A stretch of 64,000 bases of DNA from Aquatica leii (Eukaryota > Arthropoda > Insecta > Coleoptera > Lampyridae). Position 1 is the first letter of the stretch. The number at the start of each line of letters is the position of its first letter. The notes below the pieces were generated by a model that worked only from the letters and a program-made list of their open reading frames with translations, did not search any database and was not told the DNA's origin. Location: NCBI GenBank assembly GCA_035610365.1, contig CM069435.1:14311123-14375122 (forward strand). Reading direction: 5' to 3'. The position numbers were made by a program, and so were the translations under genes. Positions 24,101-33,780 of the stretch are shown one piece after another.

Positions 24101-27100
24101 AAGAAGACTAGGACAACGCCTCTCCATCCTCAATCTGACGGCATGGTTGAACGGATGAATCGAACAATGGGCAAGTACTTAGCCAAGGTAGTGTCCGAAC
24201 ACCAAAGAGACTGGGATCAGTACTTGCACCTTTTCCTAATGGCATACCGATCATCCGTTCACGAAAGCACAGGTCAAACACCATCCTGTGTAATGCTCGG
24301 TCGTGAAATACGATTGCCATGCGACCTTCAATTTGGCCGAAGACCGGAAGAGGAAGTCGCTGGAGAAGATTACGTCAGCAAGCTGGCCAAGAGGTTGGAC
24401 GAAGTACATGAAGAGGTCCGTAAAAACACACAAATTGCCAGCGACAGGATGAAAACAAGATATGACGTCAAGGCGCAAAATGGTGGGTTTCAACCTGGCG
24501 ATATGGTCTGGTTGTATAACCCTCAAAGGAGACGTGGTTTGTCGCCGAAGCTGCAAAGGCAATGGGAGGGCCCCTATGAAGTCGTGCAGCGTATTAACGA
24601 CGTTATATACCGCATCCGAAAACCGCCCAGAGGCAAGCCAAAAGTGGTCCACGTCGATCGTCTAGCCCCGTTTGCTGGCGATAACCACAATCCGCAAGTT
24701 CAGGTCCGAACCAGAGTAATAAGTAGCAGAACCAGGAATCCAATTGAAGAAATGGAGTTCGAAAAGCTTATGAACTTATACGGAGGTTCTGGAAAAGCTA
24801 GGTTCGGAGTTACCACCGAGGAACAACAAGACCTGTTCCAGACACAAAAAGATTACGCCATCGCACATTGCGTGAGCGAGGAGCTTGACATGTCCAAAGG
24901 GGTTGCAGTCGTGTTTAAAAAGAAGTTTGGACAGTTAGATGAATTACGAAGACAGCAACCGGCAGTTGGAAAGGTTTTAGGACTACGTGGTGACGGACGC
25001 TTCGTTTTCTATCTGGTCACCAAGAAATACTCACGTGTCAAGCCGTTATACAAAGATCTGTGGCGAACATTATGGAGTCTCAAGAGACAAATGGAGTTCC
25101 ATCATGTTAAGAAATTGGCAGTACCCAAGCTTGGGTGTGGCTTAGACCAATTGAATTGGAGGACAGTTCGAAACATGTTGGAGGTCGTTTTCCGAGGAAC
25201 AGGCGTTCAAGTGTTGGTCTGTAGTTACCAACCGAGGAGAGTATTGGGTCAGGAAAAGTCCATTGACTGTTACTTTTATGGTCAAGGAAGTTGCCGAAAT
25301 GGAGGAAGCTGCCGCTATCGCCACGATCCCTTTTACCGGTGTCGCATCCAGTCTCCTGTTCTGGGACAGAACAGTCCTAAGAAGGGGGCAGTGAAACGTC
25401 CGAGAAATTACTTGCAAATGCAAGAGCCTTCTAGAACTGTTATCTAGTTTCTAGAAAATATAGCGAAAAGTGAGGAACGATCGAGAAGAATTCGCTGATG
25501 TCTATAAAAGCCGAAGATGGAAATCGTAGGTCAGTTATTGCTGGAATGTGAATGATGCAGTATTAAGAAGATTATCAAGTTGAAATAAATACGTATCGTT
25601 AGCACGCGCGGCGTTTTAAATAAATAACAGTGTACACCGAATCGAGTGAACGTGACTTATAGTGTAAACAAATCCGAGGACGTTATCTAATCTTATCTTA
25701 AGTGTTATACAACGGTTATACATAAATTATAGTGTAAGTGTTTTTATTATTAGATTTTAGTAGTTCGGTCAATTTAAAAGTATACATATTTCTATAATAA
25801 GTAAACGTAGTTTTAGTCGTTTTAAATAAATTAGTTGTTAATAAATAAATAAGAACGTAACAATACGCTTAAAACATGTTTTTAATAATTTTTTGCTGAT
25901 AAATCTATAATAACGAAAAACACATCCAGAAAAACAGATTCTAAACTATAAAGAAATGAGTGGCAAAGAATAGTCTCCACATTCATATAGAAGTAAAATT
26001 GTTAGTCTTAGACTTTAATTAGCTTACTTATACTATTTTTTAATTCCATTGCATAAAAATGAGTCAGTATTAAGTAAAAATATGGTAGACGTTCGGTCCT
26101 TTCGAAAAAATGCTGCTTTTTTGTGTGATCTAATTCTTGTACACTTTTTTGCATGTCATGCTCATTACACTCATATTATTCACAATTATTTTTTTTATCC
26201 AGAGACGAAAAGTGCTTGTCGTGCCATGTTTAACATTTTAACGCAAAAAAAAAATTGTGTGTGTCAGCTCCGACGCACGACTGGAGTTTACTCCTTAAGT
26301 TCGATAGTCTAACCAGACGCAAAAAGGGTTTATTTAACTTAAAAAAGATTGATACTGTATGAACGTAAAAAATAACTTTTCGAAAGAAAATTTTATGAAA
26401 ACATTATTATAATGAAAAAATATTGTCGATTTTTCTAATAATATTATCGAATTATTGACTAGAATTGTTAATATTTAAAAATTATTTATAAAATAAATCA
26501 TAATAACCTGGTAGAATTTATAGACATGGAATTTTTGGTTAGGTTAGAAATTTTCTATTTTATGTGGATGCGCTCGATAATTCATATTGGGTTAATTATT
26601 ATCTAATTTTATGTGTTGTTCTCAAATATATATTTATATGAACTACATCGATAATTATTAAAATATTTAATAAATACAAATTGCACATGCTCATACATAT
26701 AATACATGAATTATAACGCAGCCACGTGTTTGTTAGATGTTCCGGCAATATCATCTACACCTCTTTCTGCCATAGTTATTTGAAAATACTTTCAGTTCAC
26801 TTTAGCGGAACACAATGATAAAGATTAAAACTTCACAATAACAATATTAATTATTGATATTTATAATAAAAACAGCAGTATAAGTAAAATTAGAAAGTTG
26901 CGCGACATAGGATGCGCACCAAAAACGTAACGAGGTCATTCATCGATAGATTTTACGCCTCAGATTTTTCTCATACCGGGTCCCTTATATATGCAAATCG
27001 ATTCTTAAGGAGTAAACTCCAAAAATTTGCTTGTCAAAGAAATCCATTTATTCACTGTCACCTCTTATTTCAATTTTTGCTTTCTGAGTTTTAATTTGTT

Positions 27101-30100
27101 TTGAAGTAAATACTGTCGTTTATAAAAAAACTTGAGTTTAGAACAAAAATCATTTTATAACAATGCACTGAAGTTGTTAGACTAATGCAAAACTATGACA
27201 CTATAGCTTGGTGACCTAGAACAAAAAAATCTTACTAGATCTTTTTCTCTTGAACCTTTTCCTAAAAGAAAGTGTTCTAGAAACAGCTATAATGCTCAAA
27301 ACATATAAGAAACGGTTCAAGGTGTAATCGAGAAAAATAAACTGCAAGTTTGACTAAATCCGTCTTCAAAACAATTTAGTTTAGTCTGAACGTAGATAAA
27401 ATGCGTCGCGCTAGAATCTGACCTTACAAAAATGTTGAACAAAAGTCAGAACTTGAGTAGTACAAAGATATTTTCTGCATAAGTAAATTTGTATTAAGAT
27501 AGAAACGTCTTCCGGGGTTGAACCTCATATGTCGAGAATGTAATGAAGAGGAAACCTAAACAAGCGTTTCGTTATAGTCTAGCTTAGAGCTCATAAACTT
27601 TATGTATATTTTGACTTATCAAACTACTTGTTCCTGTTCTGACCTTCATATTTAAAAAAAAAAGAGAAAAAAACGTGTTTTTTATATGAAAGAGATACAA
27701 ATAGGCGTACATCTCAGCACTCTTCTACTCTAGTTCTACTCGTTTCTAACTCATCTTCATCTCAATGCGACTATTCTCTTACTCTTTTATCTTTGTTTTT
27801 TATGTATCTTTTAGAATGATACCCAATGCTTTTTTATCTATGACTCGTCAATTTATATTTGTTGACGTTGGATACCCAGGTATTAAAACAGTAGGTAGCT
27901 ATCGGTTAGATGTAATGGTTATTGATTTTTGATTTTAAGGTGACTTTTCTGTGCAACGTAAGAATCACATCAATAAATTGTTGTTAGTTATTGGTCATTT
28001 ATATATTTTCTATGGGTTGATCTTTAAAATTTTGAAGATGCAGGCTGATAGATAACATAATTGTGCTGTTAAAAGTAAGTATGCGGTATGCAGAAGATAT
28101 GATTTGATCCTAAAACGCTTATTGTAGAATTCTGAACGTTGGAGTTTAGATAAGTAGTTTGCTGACTTGCTTGATAAGAATTTGTACACTCAAGTCATAA
28201 ATAAACGAGATAAAATTTTCGTGTAAAAATAAAGTTTTAGTGTTGTAAACAAGGTTTTTTTATGAAGACAGTGTTGTGTCCATCTGTATTGGCAAACATT
28301 CAAATTAAATATGTAAATTTGTTTAAAAAAATTAAAAACTTAGCTTATAAAATGCTTGTATGTATTCTTCATTAAAACTACATATCTTATAATGAGCTAC
28401 TAATAGTATCGCCGAATTTAAGTATCTGTGCAAATTTTCTATTAAAAAATGTGGGTATTTTTATAAATAATTAACTACTACCGCACCATAATTACAAAAT
28501 TTTTAAAATCTAAGTAGCGCTCTGTAGCCGACCAGCACCTTTATTTTAAAGTCAAACCCAATCATTTGGTATAAATTAATAAACTCATACAAATATTCTT
28601 AGTAAAAATCTGCATTTGAATAGAGAAACTTGTGTTACAAAAAAGTAAAAATTCGAAAATTGAGTCTATAATCAGAAACATTTTTAAACTACAGTGAAAA
28701 CTGTTAATGCGGAACTTTTTTTAAACGGAAATCTGCAATATAAAAAACATTTCTTTGAACCAGAGCGAGTATAACATATCTATATGTGCTAACATTAGAA
28801 TGTCTTTCGGGTTTGGACCGTTGTTGTAACCGAAGTTCGTAAGGGGCTTCATCAGGGCGTAAGATAAATCGCAAAACTCAAACAAGCAAACGAAATCTAA
28901 CTAAGAACTTCTCAAAAGTTAGGTAATACAATTGGAAACCAAGCCAGATTCTAAACTCTGAAAAGGTAAGAAAGAAAACGATAACTTGAAAAAGAATGGA
29001 GATTTGGCAATCAACGAAACATTATCAAAATCTATCTTGTGACCTGTAGTAAAATGATGTTCCGCAATCGCAGACTTGGAAATATACATTTTCCTTATAC
29101 AATGATCATGTTCTAAAAAACGAATAATGACGGAACGACCGGTTTCACCAATGTAGACTAAACCACAAGAACAAGGAATTTGGTATACACCTTGAGGTGA
29201 AAGTGTAGGAAATTTGTCTTTGGGAGAAGGAAGAATCTGAGAGATTTTGCCTGTCGAGTTGAATAGGGGTTTAATACCATTCTTACCCTATCCCTATTTG
29301 ATCTGTAACCTTGTGAATGTAGGGTAAAAAGGCCAATTTCGGGTTGGATTCGGGAGTAGAAATATTCTTAGGCAATCGAGTACGTGGATGTAAACGACGA
29401 TTAATTACTCTCCTTTACTCTCCTGTTCGACGGCACTGTCCCGGTAACTACAGTGAAGACACGGTTGTCCAGGGCTTCAAACGGACCTAAAAGCGCGAGG
29501 CGACGGAAATAAAATACACAATAGTAAATAAAAATAACTTTATTTATTCTCAAAATAAACAACAGAAGCGGCTGCCACAACCAAGCAAGCGGAAGGTGAT
29601 CTATAAACCAATGATTGATTAGCGTGCGTTTGACAAGTGGTGATGTCGGTGACTAAGCGAGCAAGCGTGCACTAGGGTAGCAACCTCCGTTGGATCGGTT
29701 GACGGGGTTTACTCGGATTTGAACTTTAGAGGGAGGAGAAGGGATTTGGGCACGGTACTGGAAGGCGTATCCACAGGCCAAAGCCAAACACTACGGAGAC
29801 GACGTGTTGACGGCGTATTCGCAGGCCAAAGCCAAACACTACGAATACGACGCCCGGTAAAAGATAGAGTAGGGAAGAGCAGACAAGGAGGGGAGCGATA
29901 TCTCCCCGGAGATCCGGTTAATAAAAGCAAAACGGCTTACCCTAAAATTCAGCTGGTGCACAGGAACCCCCGAATCTTCTTCGATGTGAGCCCAACTGGA
30001 ACTGCCGTTCCTGCGTCGGGGTTCCTGTTTATTGCGGACGTTCGGAAGAGGGAGAACGGTTCTAAGCGGGGATTGCATGCGCTCTGACGGATAAAGCGTC

Positions 30101-33100
30101 TGTAAGCGGGGATAGCTCAGATGCGCGTTTGGTACTTGGCAGAAATCTTCTTTGTTCATTTATTTGCTAACGGATAATTTTTACAAACTTAAAATAACTC
30201 AATCCTAACAATAATAATTAAACAACGGTTTCCTTAATAATAAAAAAAATAAATCAAACATACTACTAAAACTAAATAATGTTCTATAATTCAACTTAAT
30301 CTAAGTAACGGTTTGTTACAACGTTAAATAAAATGCTGAAAGTTGAGGATGTGGGAAGAGGTTTTACCTGTAAACTTGCAAAAAGTGTTGGACAAGAACT
30401 TGGCTAGTTTGGAGGTAGGAGATTGGATAGTACTGACGATAGGTCGAAAAGAATCACCTTGTTTGTGTATAGACGTATAGACGAGGTGGTTTAGAATCTG
30501 ATGGGGTAAGTCGACGTTTAGTTTCAGGAAGTAGATTGGAAGATTTGATGATTTGGCTGACCTCACGTTCAGTCCTCGAAGTGGGGTTGTGGGTTAGAAA
30601 AGCGTAAGTTTCCTCAGACAAAATAGAATTGATTTTTGTAACATAATCAATTTGGTTCAAAACAACAGTGGCGTTGCCTTTGTCGGCTGGAAGAACAATA
30701 ATATCAGGGTTTTTACGAAGACTTTTTAGAGCCGACTCTTCCGACTTAGAAATGTTGGATTTAGGAAGTTTAGATGATTCAAGGATTTTGCCAGTGTTAA
30801 TACGAATGGAATCTGAGATGTAGCGAGGAAGGTGTCTTATAGAAGACTCAACAGCACATAAAATATCTTCTTTAGGAATACGTTTGGGAGCAACCGCAAA
30901 ATTCAAACCCTTAGAGAGCAGCGATTCCTGTTCTGAGGTGAGGACCAAACTAGATAAATTGACAACCGTCTTTAAATAGTCAGTAGTAGATGAAACTGTA
31001 CGATTCTTGGAATGATGTTGTGGTCACGACAGTGACGAGTTTGTGGCGAAGTTTGGAAAATTGAAAATACGGAGGTTTTAGAAGAAATATTCTCATATAA
31101 AATCTTAAGCTTTCGCGGTTGTTATGTTTAAAATTATAAGCGACTTTCGGCTTAGACCGCGTCGTAGTAAAACACCCAGACTTAGGCTTGGTCATAGTCT
31201 CTTCTTGAGAGCCAAAACAAGAAGTAGAACTTGGCCTTTGCCGTATTGTCGTTCGTGAACCCAAACAAACTGACGTTTCGCAAGACATTGCAGCTTGCAT
31301 CTTCAGAGTGGTAAATGTCACTAGATTTTGATAATGTTTCGTTGATTGCTAAATCTGCATTCTTTTTTAACATGAAATTCCGAGAAAGCATAGAAATCAT
31401 CAAACACCCCAATAACTTCAATCGCGATCATGGTTTCGAACTATCCCCTCTTTGGTTCCCGGTTATTAGTCATTTATCGAAAACACGCCCCTTATCAACC
31501 GTAACACAATCATAGTCGAGGTTAACCATCCGTGACAATCCTTTTTTTTATATACGGAGACTATTTCTTCTTAAGTCACTTCTACGGAGTTTAGAATCTG
31601 GCTTGGTTCACAAGTTGATTATCTAACTCGGTAGTGGTTTTTTGTTAGATTTTCGTTTCCTTTTTCAAGTTATCATTTTTTTTCTTACCTTTTCATAAGT
31701 GGATAACCTAACTTTTGAGAAGTTCTTAGTTAGATTTTGGTTGCTTGTTTGACTTTTGCGATTTATCTCACGCTCTGATGAAGCCCCTTACGAAATTGGG
31801 CGAAACGTTGCCAACTTCGGTTACAACAACAATGACACGGTCCAAACCCGGAAGACATTCTAATGTTAGTATAGATTCCGTGGAAGCCTTCGCTATATCT
31901 ATATGTAATCGAATTGAAGCAAAAACATAATGCGAATACATAAAGTAAACCTAAACTACAAAATATTACAAATTTTAATCTGTAAATGCAAAATGTTACA
32001 AAATCAGCTTACCACCATTTACAAAAAAAATTACAATTATTAATCAATTCATAAAGTAAGTAATTAATTCATTATCCATAAAAATACCCAAATTCTTTAA
32101 TAGAAAATTTGCATACTTATACCTAATTCCTAAGTAAATGAGAAGTACTATTAATACCCAATTATGATATATTCTAACATACGTAATTCTAATTAAGAAC
32201 AAGCATTTTAACTTAGTTTTCAAGTTTTTTTTAACAAATTTACATATTTAGTTTAAATGTTTACAAACACAAATAGACACCCGCAATACATGTAAGCTGA
32301 GACGGTTTTTATTAAGAAACCTAGTTTACACCACTAGAACTTAATTTTTACACAAAAACTTTGTCTCGTTTATTTATGATATGAGTGTACATCTACCTAC
32401 TTATTCTACGGTTCCGATTTTGGTACAAAATGTAAACTGATAACCTGTAATTTTCTTGATCTGTTATTATTTTGACAAAATTTCAGTTTGTTGATAAAAA
32501 TATTTAATGCTTTTTAGTCAATTTGAAGATATATTTATAACATATAATTAAATATAGAATTGAACCAAATTGCTTTATCTCTTTTTTTTGTTTTGACTTA
32601 TTACTTATTACTACGTTGCTGCAGCTGCTTTTTTCTACAATTTTGTTTTTGTTATTACTAAATCATTTTTTGTTTGAAATAATTTATCGTTAGTACTAGC
32701 AAACAATCCTATATTTTAGTTTTTTGTTAAATTTTTAACCTCTGCTTTTATGTTCAATTTAGTTTTTTTAATGTATTAATGTTAATAGTTATTAACAATT
32801 TGTATTGTACCTACTGCAATTTTTCCTAATATAAAAATGTAATCAAATCAAATGAAGTTAGAATTATACGTTAAGTATACACAAAATTATCAAAAAAAAT
32901 TTATTACACTACATGAAGCTTCCAGATCAAGTATAATTTTTGATAAAATTGTGAAACGATTAAGAAAAGCCAAATATTAACTCACCTAAAAAACTAATAA
33001 TCGAGTCCTAAAATACTCAAAAGTAATTTGTTTGATTACAAACTTTTAACAAATTTTTGTTATTGTTAAGTAGTACTAAAAACGTTTGAATGTTTACGAC

Positions 33101-33780
33101 TTAAAAATAAACGATTTCTCATTATGATTGATTGCGTCAGATCACTAATTATATTTCGGTGTAATTTTATTATTGCCCATCTTTGGTAAACATCTATTTA
33201 CAATTATATAACATAATTGTTAAACGAAGCTAACCATGAATTAGTACTAAAAAAATGTAAAAATTTTCTTAAATTGTGAGCGCTATTCAAACTGTTGTTT
33301 GAATAAGGAAGAATAATAAATCATAGCACATCAAAAATGTGTGATCTTGTAAGTCTGACCGTGAAAATGATTTTGACGATCAATTATGGGATTTTTATTT
33401 TATCAACAATTTTTGATTAACAGTATCTATAACCTTTGCATTTATATTTGTGAGTCCGTTAGGTTTTAATAATTTTAATTTAATTACTCAGATACACAAC
33501 AAATTCTTCTTTTTAAAAAAAAAAGATATTTTTTTAACGAAGTACGAAAACGATGATAGTTCTAATTGTTTATAAAAATAGATCTCAACCGATTCGTTGT
33601 AATAACGATGCTCAATGCAAATTAATCCTTGCGCATCAATGACTTACCAGGAATGTAAGCTCTGAATCCGCCTTTTTTTAAAGCATCTAAAAGTACCCAA
33701 GGCACAGTGTATTGGGAATAACATGTACAGATAAAAACTACAATAAAAAATAACACCCTCAGAAACAACATGTTAATCAT
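16619..33780 (-). CDS. Beta-1,3-glucan recognition protein (GNBP/bGRP), 8 exons
   Basis: A spliced host gene for a secreted pattern-recognition protein that binds fungal or bacterial beta-1,3-glucan in hemolymph and feeds Toll and prophenoloxidase signalling (family knowledge). Exons on the minus strand: 33780-33648, 18130-17906, 17853-17729, 17676-17552, 17492-17335, 17287-17021, 16971-16892, 16822-16619. All junctions use GT/AG, phases agree, and the total is 1317 nt (438 aa plus stop). Exon 1 gives a signal peptide and, with exon 2, a CBM39 domain (FAFHANIN, YGFWILEFD, DANHLGYRQDG). Exons 3-8 give a glycoside-hydrolase-16-like domain (CFYESKSSFLLPP, KYGKIEIRAKLPEGDWIVP, AIGVAVGGIIDFPDD). 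The catalytic ExDxxE is absent: the equivalent strand is NIIVAYSR, as in non-enzymatic recognition proteins. AATAAA follows the stop at once. Confidence 0.9.
18263..19805 (+). mobile_element. Mariner/IS630-type transposon (DD41D spacing)
   Basis: A 1543-bp element with long terminal inverted repeats of about 165 bp (outer ends CAGGGTGTCCCACGAGGTAC) and TA on each side (18261-18262 and 19806-19807). It sits in intron 1 of the GNBP gene. The transposase inside is broken (see 18521-19588). TIR identity is high apart from scattered substitutions. Confidence 0.9.
18521..19588 (+). pseudogene. DD41D transposase, inactivated
   Basis: The N-terminal part (18521-18963) reads a DUF4817-like helix-turn-helix region (NEEYDDIIYIYGFCDGNAR), ends in a stop, and the frame resumes to 19588 after a second stop near 19022. 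The DDE region shows HDGAPPHFSRH (second Asp) and PPRSPDLTPLDFYLWG (third Asp). By my count 41 residues lie between them, the spacing reported for rosa-type DD41D families. At the first catalytic site the frame reads FSVEAQF where an Asp is expected, so that residue also appears lost. A dead copy that could only be moved in trans. Confidence 0.85.
20413..22330 (+). pseudogene. Ty1/Copia element remnant (gag-PR-IN-RT)
   Basis: A degenerate Copia polyprotein in several frames. In order: zinc knuckle CQICGKKGHFKGTLF (last Cys lost), protease WFCDSGASQHNT, SDVWYVPDSGRNLFSV, integrase start EQIHADVNGSM, integrase C-terminal region LDHLKVFGIECYVH with HFVGYVNDKDGYRVW, RT start KRYVQKLGIDYDETFS, and the RT active-site segment AIYSDDDLVAAN (Copia usually YVDD). 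Many stops interrupt it. No LTRs are recognised, and the RNase H is missing. It lies in the GNBP first intron. The stretches 19808-20412 and 22331-22629 show nothing else. Confidence 0.8.
22630..23100 (+). repeat. 5' LTR of macro-domain LTR element
   Basis: 471 bp, TGAAACGTCCGAG ... AAGAACGTAACA. Relatives occur at 34814-35288 (solo, with target duplication) and, more diverged, at 62833-63220 on the minus strand. A TATAAAAG motif at 22740-22747 is a candidate core promoter. The leader 23101-23377 is non-coding. Confidence 0.93.
23378..25447 (+). CDS. Gag coiled coil-integrase-macro domain-CCCH fusion protein
   Basis: Open frame of 689 codons; the more likely start is the second Met (23417, MPVTRLQAVK). 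Residues 24-118 form a lysine/glutamate-rich coiled coil. At about 121 the chain passes straight into the second half of an integrase zinc finger (WCRKCIVCA; the two His are missing). The integrase core is complete: D162 (AIDIAGPFP), D222 (HSDQG) and E258, with DD35E spacing, followed by a GPY motif at 398-400. Residues about 475-620 are an ADP-ribose-binding macro domain of the TARG1/OARD1 kind: AHCVSEELDMSKGVAVVFKK, LVTKKYSRVKP and PKLGCGLDQLNW. A CCCH finger follows (C631, C639, C645, H649). The last 19 residues are encoded in the LTR. No stop or frameshift. Confidence 0.93.
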   Translation: MYLKLYIRVIFKFMPVTRLQAVKMDSKIIEILESMNRKMGENSQKIEEKLSESSRKMEENARSLKEEIRASMENQIKTIEEQIQVSVGNQIKIAQEETQADMLNLKEEICESVNEKMNCKEDVMKWCRKCIVCASGNGPARRRKAPMKQYNVGSPLERVAIDIAGPFPESDSGNKYILVAMDYFTKWTEAYAIPNQEAATVADVLVKEFFCRFGVPLELHSDQGRNFESGLFQEVCRLLGIKKTRTTPLHPQSDGMVERMNRTMGKYLAKVVSEHQRDWDQYLHLFLMAYRSSVHESTGQTPSCVMLGREIRLPCDLQFGRRPEEEVAGEDYVSKLAKRLDEVHEEVRKNTQIASDRMKTRYDVKAQNGGFQPGDMVWLYNPQRRRGLSPKLQRQWEGPYEVVQRINDVIYRIRKPPRGKPKVVHVDRLAPFAGDNHNPQVQVRTRVISSRTRNPIEEMEFEKLMNLYGGSGKARFGVTTEEQQDLFQTQKDYAIAHCVSEELDMSKGVAVVFKKKFGQLDELRRQQPAVGKVLGLRGDGRFVFYLVTKKYSRVKPLYKDLWRTLWSLKRQMEFHHVKKLAVPKLGCGLDQLNWRTVRNMLEVVFRGTGVQVLVCSYQPRRVLGQEKSIDCYFYGQGSCRNGGSCRYRHDPFYRCRIQSPVLGQNSPKKGAVKRPRNYLQMQEPSRTVI
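25392..25862 (+). repeat. 3' LTR of macro-domain LTR element
   Basis: 471 bp, differing from 22630-23100 at one position that I can see (GATGG versus GATGA in the segment GCCGAAGATG). The purine run GAAGGGGGCAG lies directly upstream. The element ORF ends inside this LTR at 25447. The following 25867-28190 is AT-rich with no gene; an inverted match of about 17 bp (GGAGTTTACTCCTTAAG) occurs at 26284-26300 and 27003-27019. Confidence 0.92.
28190..28790 (+). repeat. Inverted repeat arm outside Penelope cluster (left)
   Basis: Parts of this stretch, best at 28190-28470, match 32090-32395 in reverse orientation with moderate divergence. Examples are CATAAATAAACGAGA, and TGTAAATTTGTTTAAA against TTTAAATGTTTACAAA. 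Together with the Penelope tails just inside, this makes a diverged inverted repeat around 29-31 kb. No coding potential is seen. Confidence 0.55.
28795..29423 (-). pseudogene. Penelope-like element: GIY-YIG endonuclease and 3' end
   Basis: Minus-strand reading. After NPKLAFLPYIHKVTDQIG and a few breaks, the GIY-YIG endonuclease is clear: PCSCGLVYIGETGRSVIIRF, then KMYISKSAIAEHHFTTGH and KIDFDNVSLIAKS. The 3' tail (28795-28960) matches the other Penelope copies (14676-14915 and 31590-31880). The RT C-terminus lies on the other side of the 29424-30320 insertion but does not resume directly, so the RT palm is lost. Confidence 0.78.
29424..30320 (-). repeat. Candidate solo LTR inside Penelope element
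   Basis: An 897-bp block that separates the two halves of the Penelope element and has LTR-like ends on the minus strand: TGTAACAAACCG at the 30320 end and GTCGAACA at the 29424 end. Near its 3' end the minus strand reads CGGGACAGTGCCGTCGAACA. It contains a short tandem repeat, AGGCCAAAGCCAAACACTAC, twice about 57 bp apart near 29775-29848. I find no target duplication (TCTCC against ACGTT), so insertion came with a deletion or the ends are misjudged. Reading frames here are not convincing genes. Confidence 0.5.
30321..31320 (-). pseudogene. Penelope-like element: RT N-terminal part
   Basis: Minus-strand frame from 30948: SKGLNFAVAPKRIPKEDI, AVESSIRHLP, then DIIVLPADKGNATVVLNQ (the ADKG.A.VV signature) and, in the next frame, FRPIVSTIQSPTSKLAKFL, the start of RT fingers in Penelope-like elements. 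It is cut at 30321 by the LTR-like block before the catalytic YxDD. Upstream, 31020-31320 gives the decayed N-terminus and a leader containing GACGTTTCG. Family role: a target-primed retroelement with GIY-YIG nuclease. Confidence 0.78.
31310..31930 (+). pseudogene. Penelope-like element 3' end, plus-strand copy
   Basis: Opens with FDNVSLIAKSAFFFNMKFRE, the C-terminal tail of the GIY-YIG region, and continues to FELSPLWFPVI and a non-coding 3' tail with CTTCTACGGAGTTTAGAATC, TGATGAAGCC and GTTGCCAACTTCGGTTACA. It lies head to head with the minus-strand copy at 28795-31320. The segment at 31572-31640 is the uninterrupted version of the site that the Gypsy element hit at 5672/14676. Confidence 0.7.
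31880..32395 (-). repeat. Inverted repeat arm outside Penelope cluster (right)
   Basis: Reverse-orientation partner of 28190-28470, for example CTCGTTTATTTATGA near 32366 and CCCAAATTCTTTAATAG near 32088. The next 1.2 kb (32400-33640) is AT-rich intron sequence in which I see no feature. Confidence 0.5.
33648..33780 (-). CDS. GNBP exon 1 (signal peptide and CBM39 start)
   Basis: The minus strand from the ATG at 33780 encodes a hydrophobic signal peptide (LFLRVLFFIVVFICTC), then YTVPWVLLDALKKGGFRAYIP and one G before a perfect GTAAGT donor. The G joins AT of the exon at 18130 to make Asp, and YTVP...GFR..IPD is the conserved start of the CBM39 module. A TATA-like GTATATAC lies at 33887-33894, about 110 nt upstream. 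A second in-frame Met three codons later is an alternative start. The intron to exon 2 is 15.5 kb. Confidence 0.9.

Larger units (their letters stand above)
22630..25862 (+). mobile_element. Compact LTR element encoding integrase + macro + CCCH
   Basis: A 3233-bp element with identical-length LTRs (22630-23100 and 25392-25862), TG...CA ends, a 4-bp target duplication ATAC (22626-22629 and 25863-25866), TGGCGTCAGG one base after the left LTR as likely primer-binding site, and purine tract AGAAGGGGGCAG before the right LTR. I see one difference between the LTRs, so it is very young. Protease, RT and RNase H are absent: the single ORF jumps from a gag-like coiled coil to integrase. It must rely on another element for reverse transcription. 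It is inserted in the GNBP first intron. Confidence 0.93.

Noticed and set aside
26049..27094. Short frames and a 17-bp inverted match around GGAGTTTACTCC
   Set aside because: The motif is itself nearly palindromic, so the match is weak evidence for a transposon; the frames have no domains.
29719..30087. 122-codon arginine-rich frame inside the LTR-like block
   Set aside because: It reads through a tandem repeat (AGGCCAAAGCCAAACACTAC) and has an equally long antisense frame; no domain.
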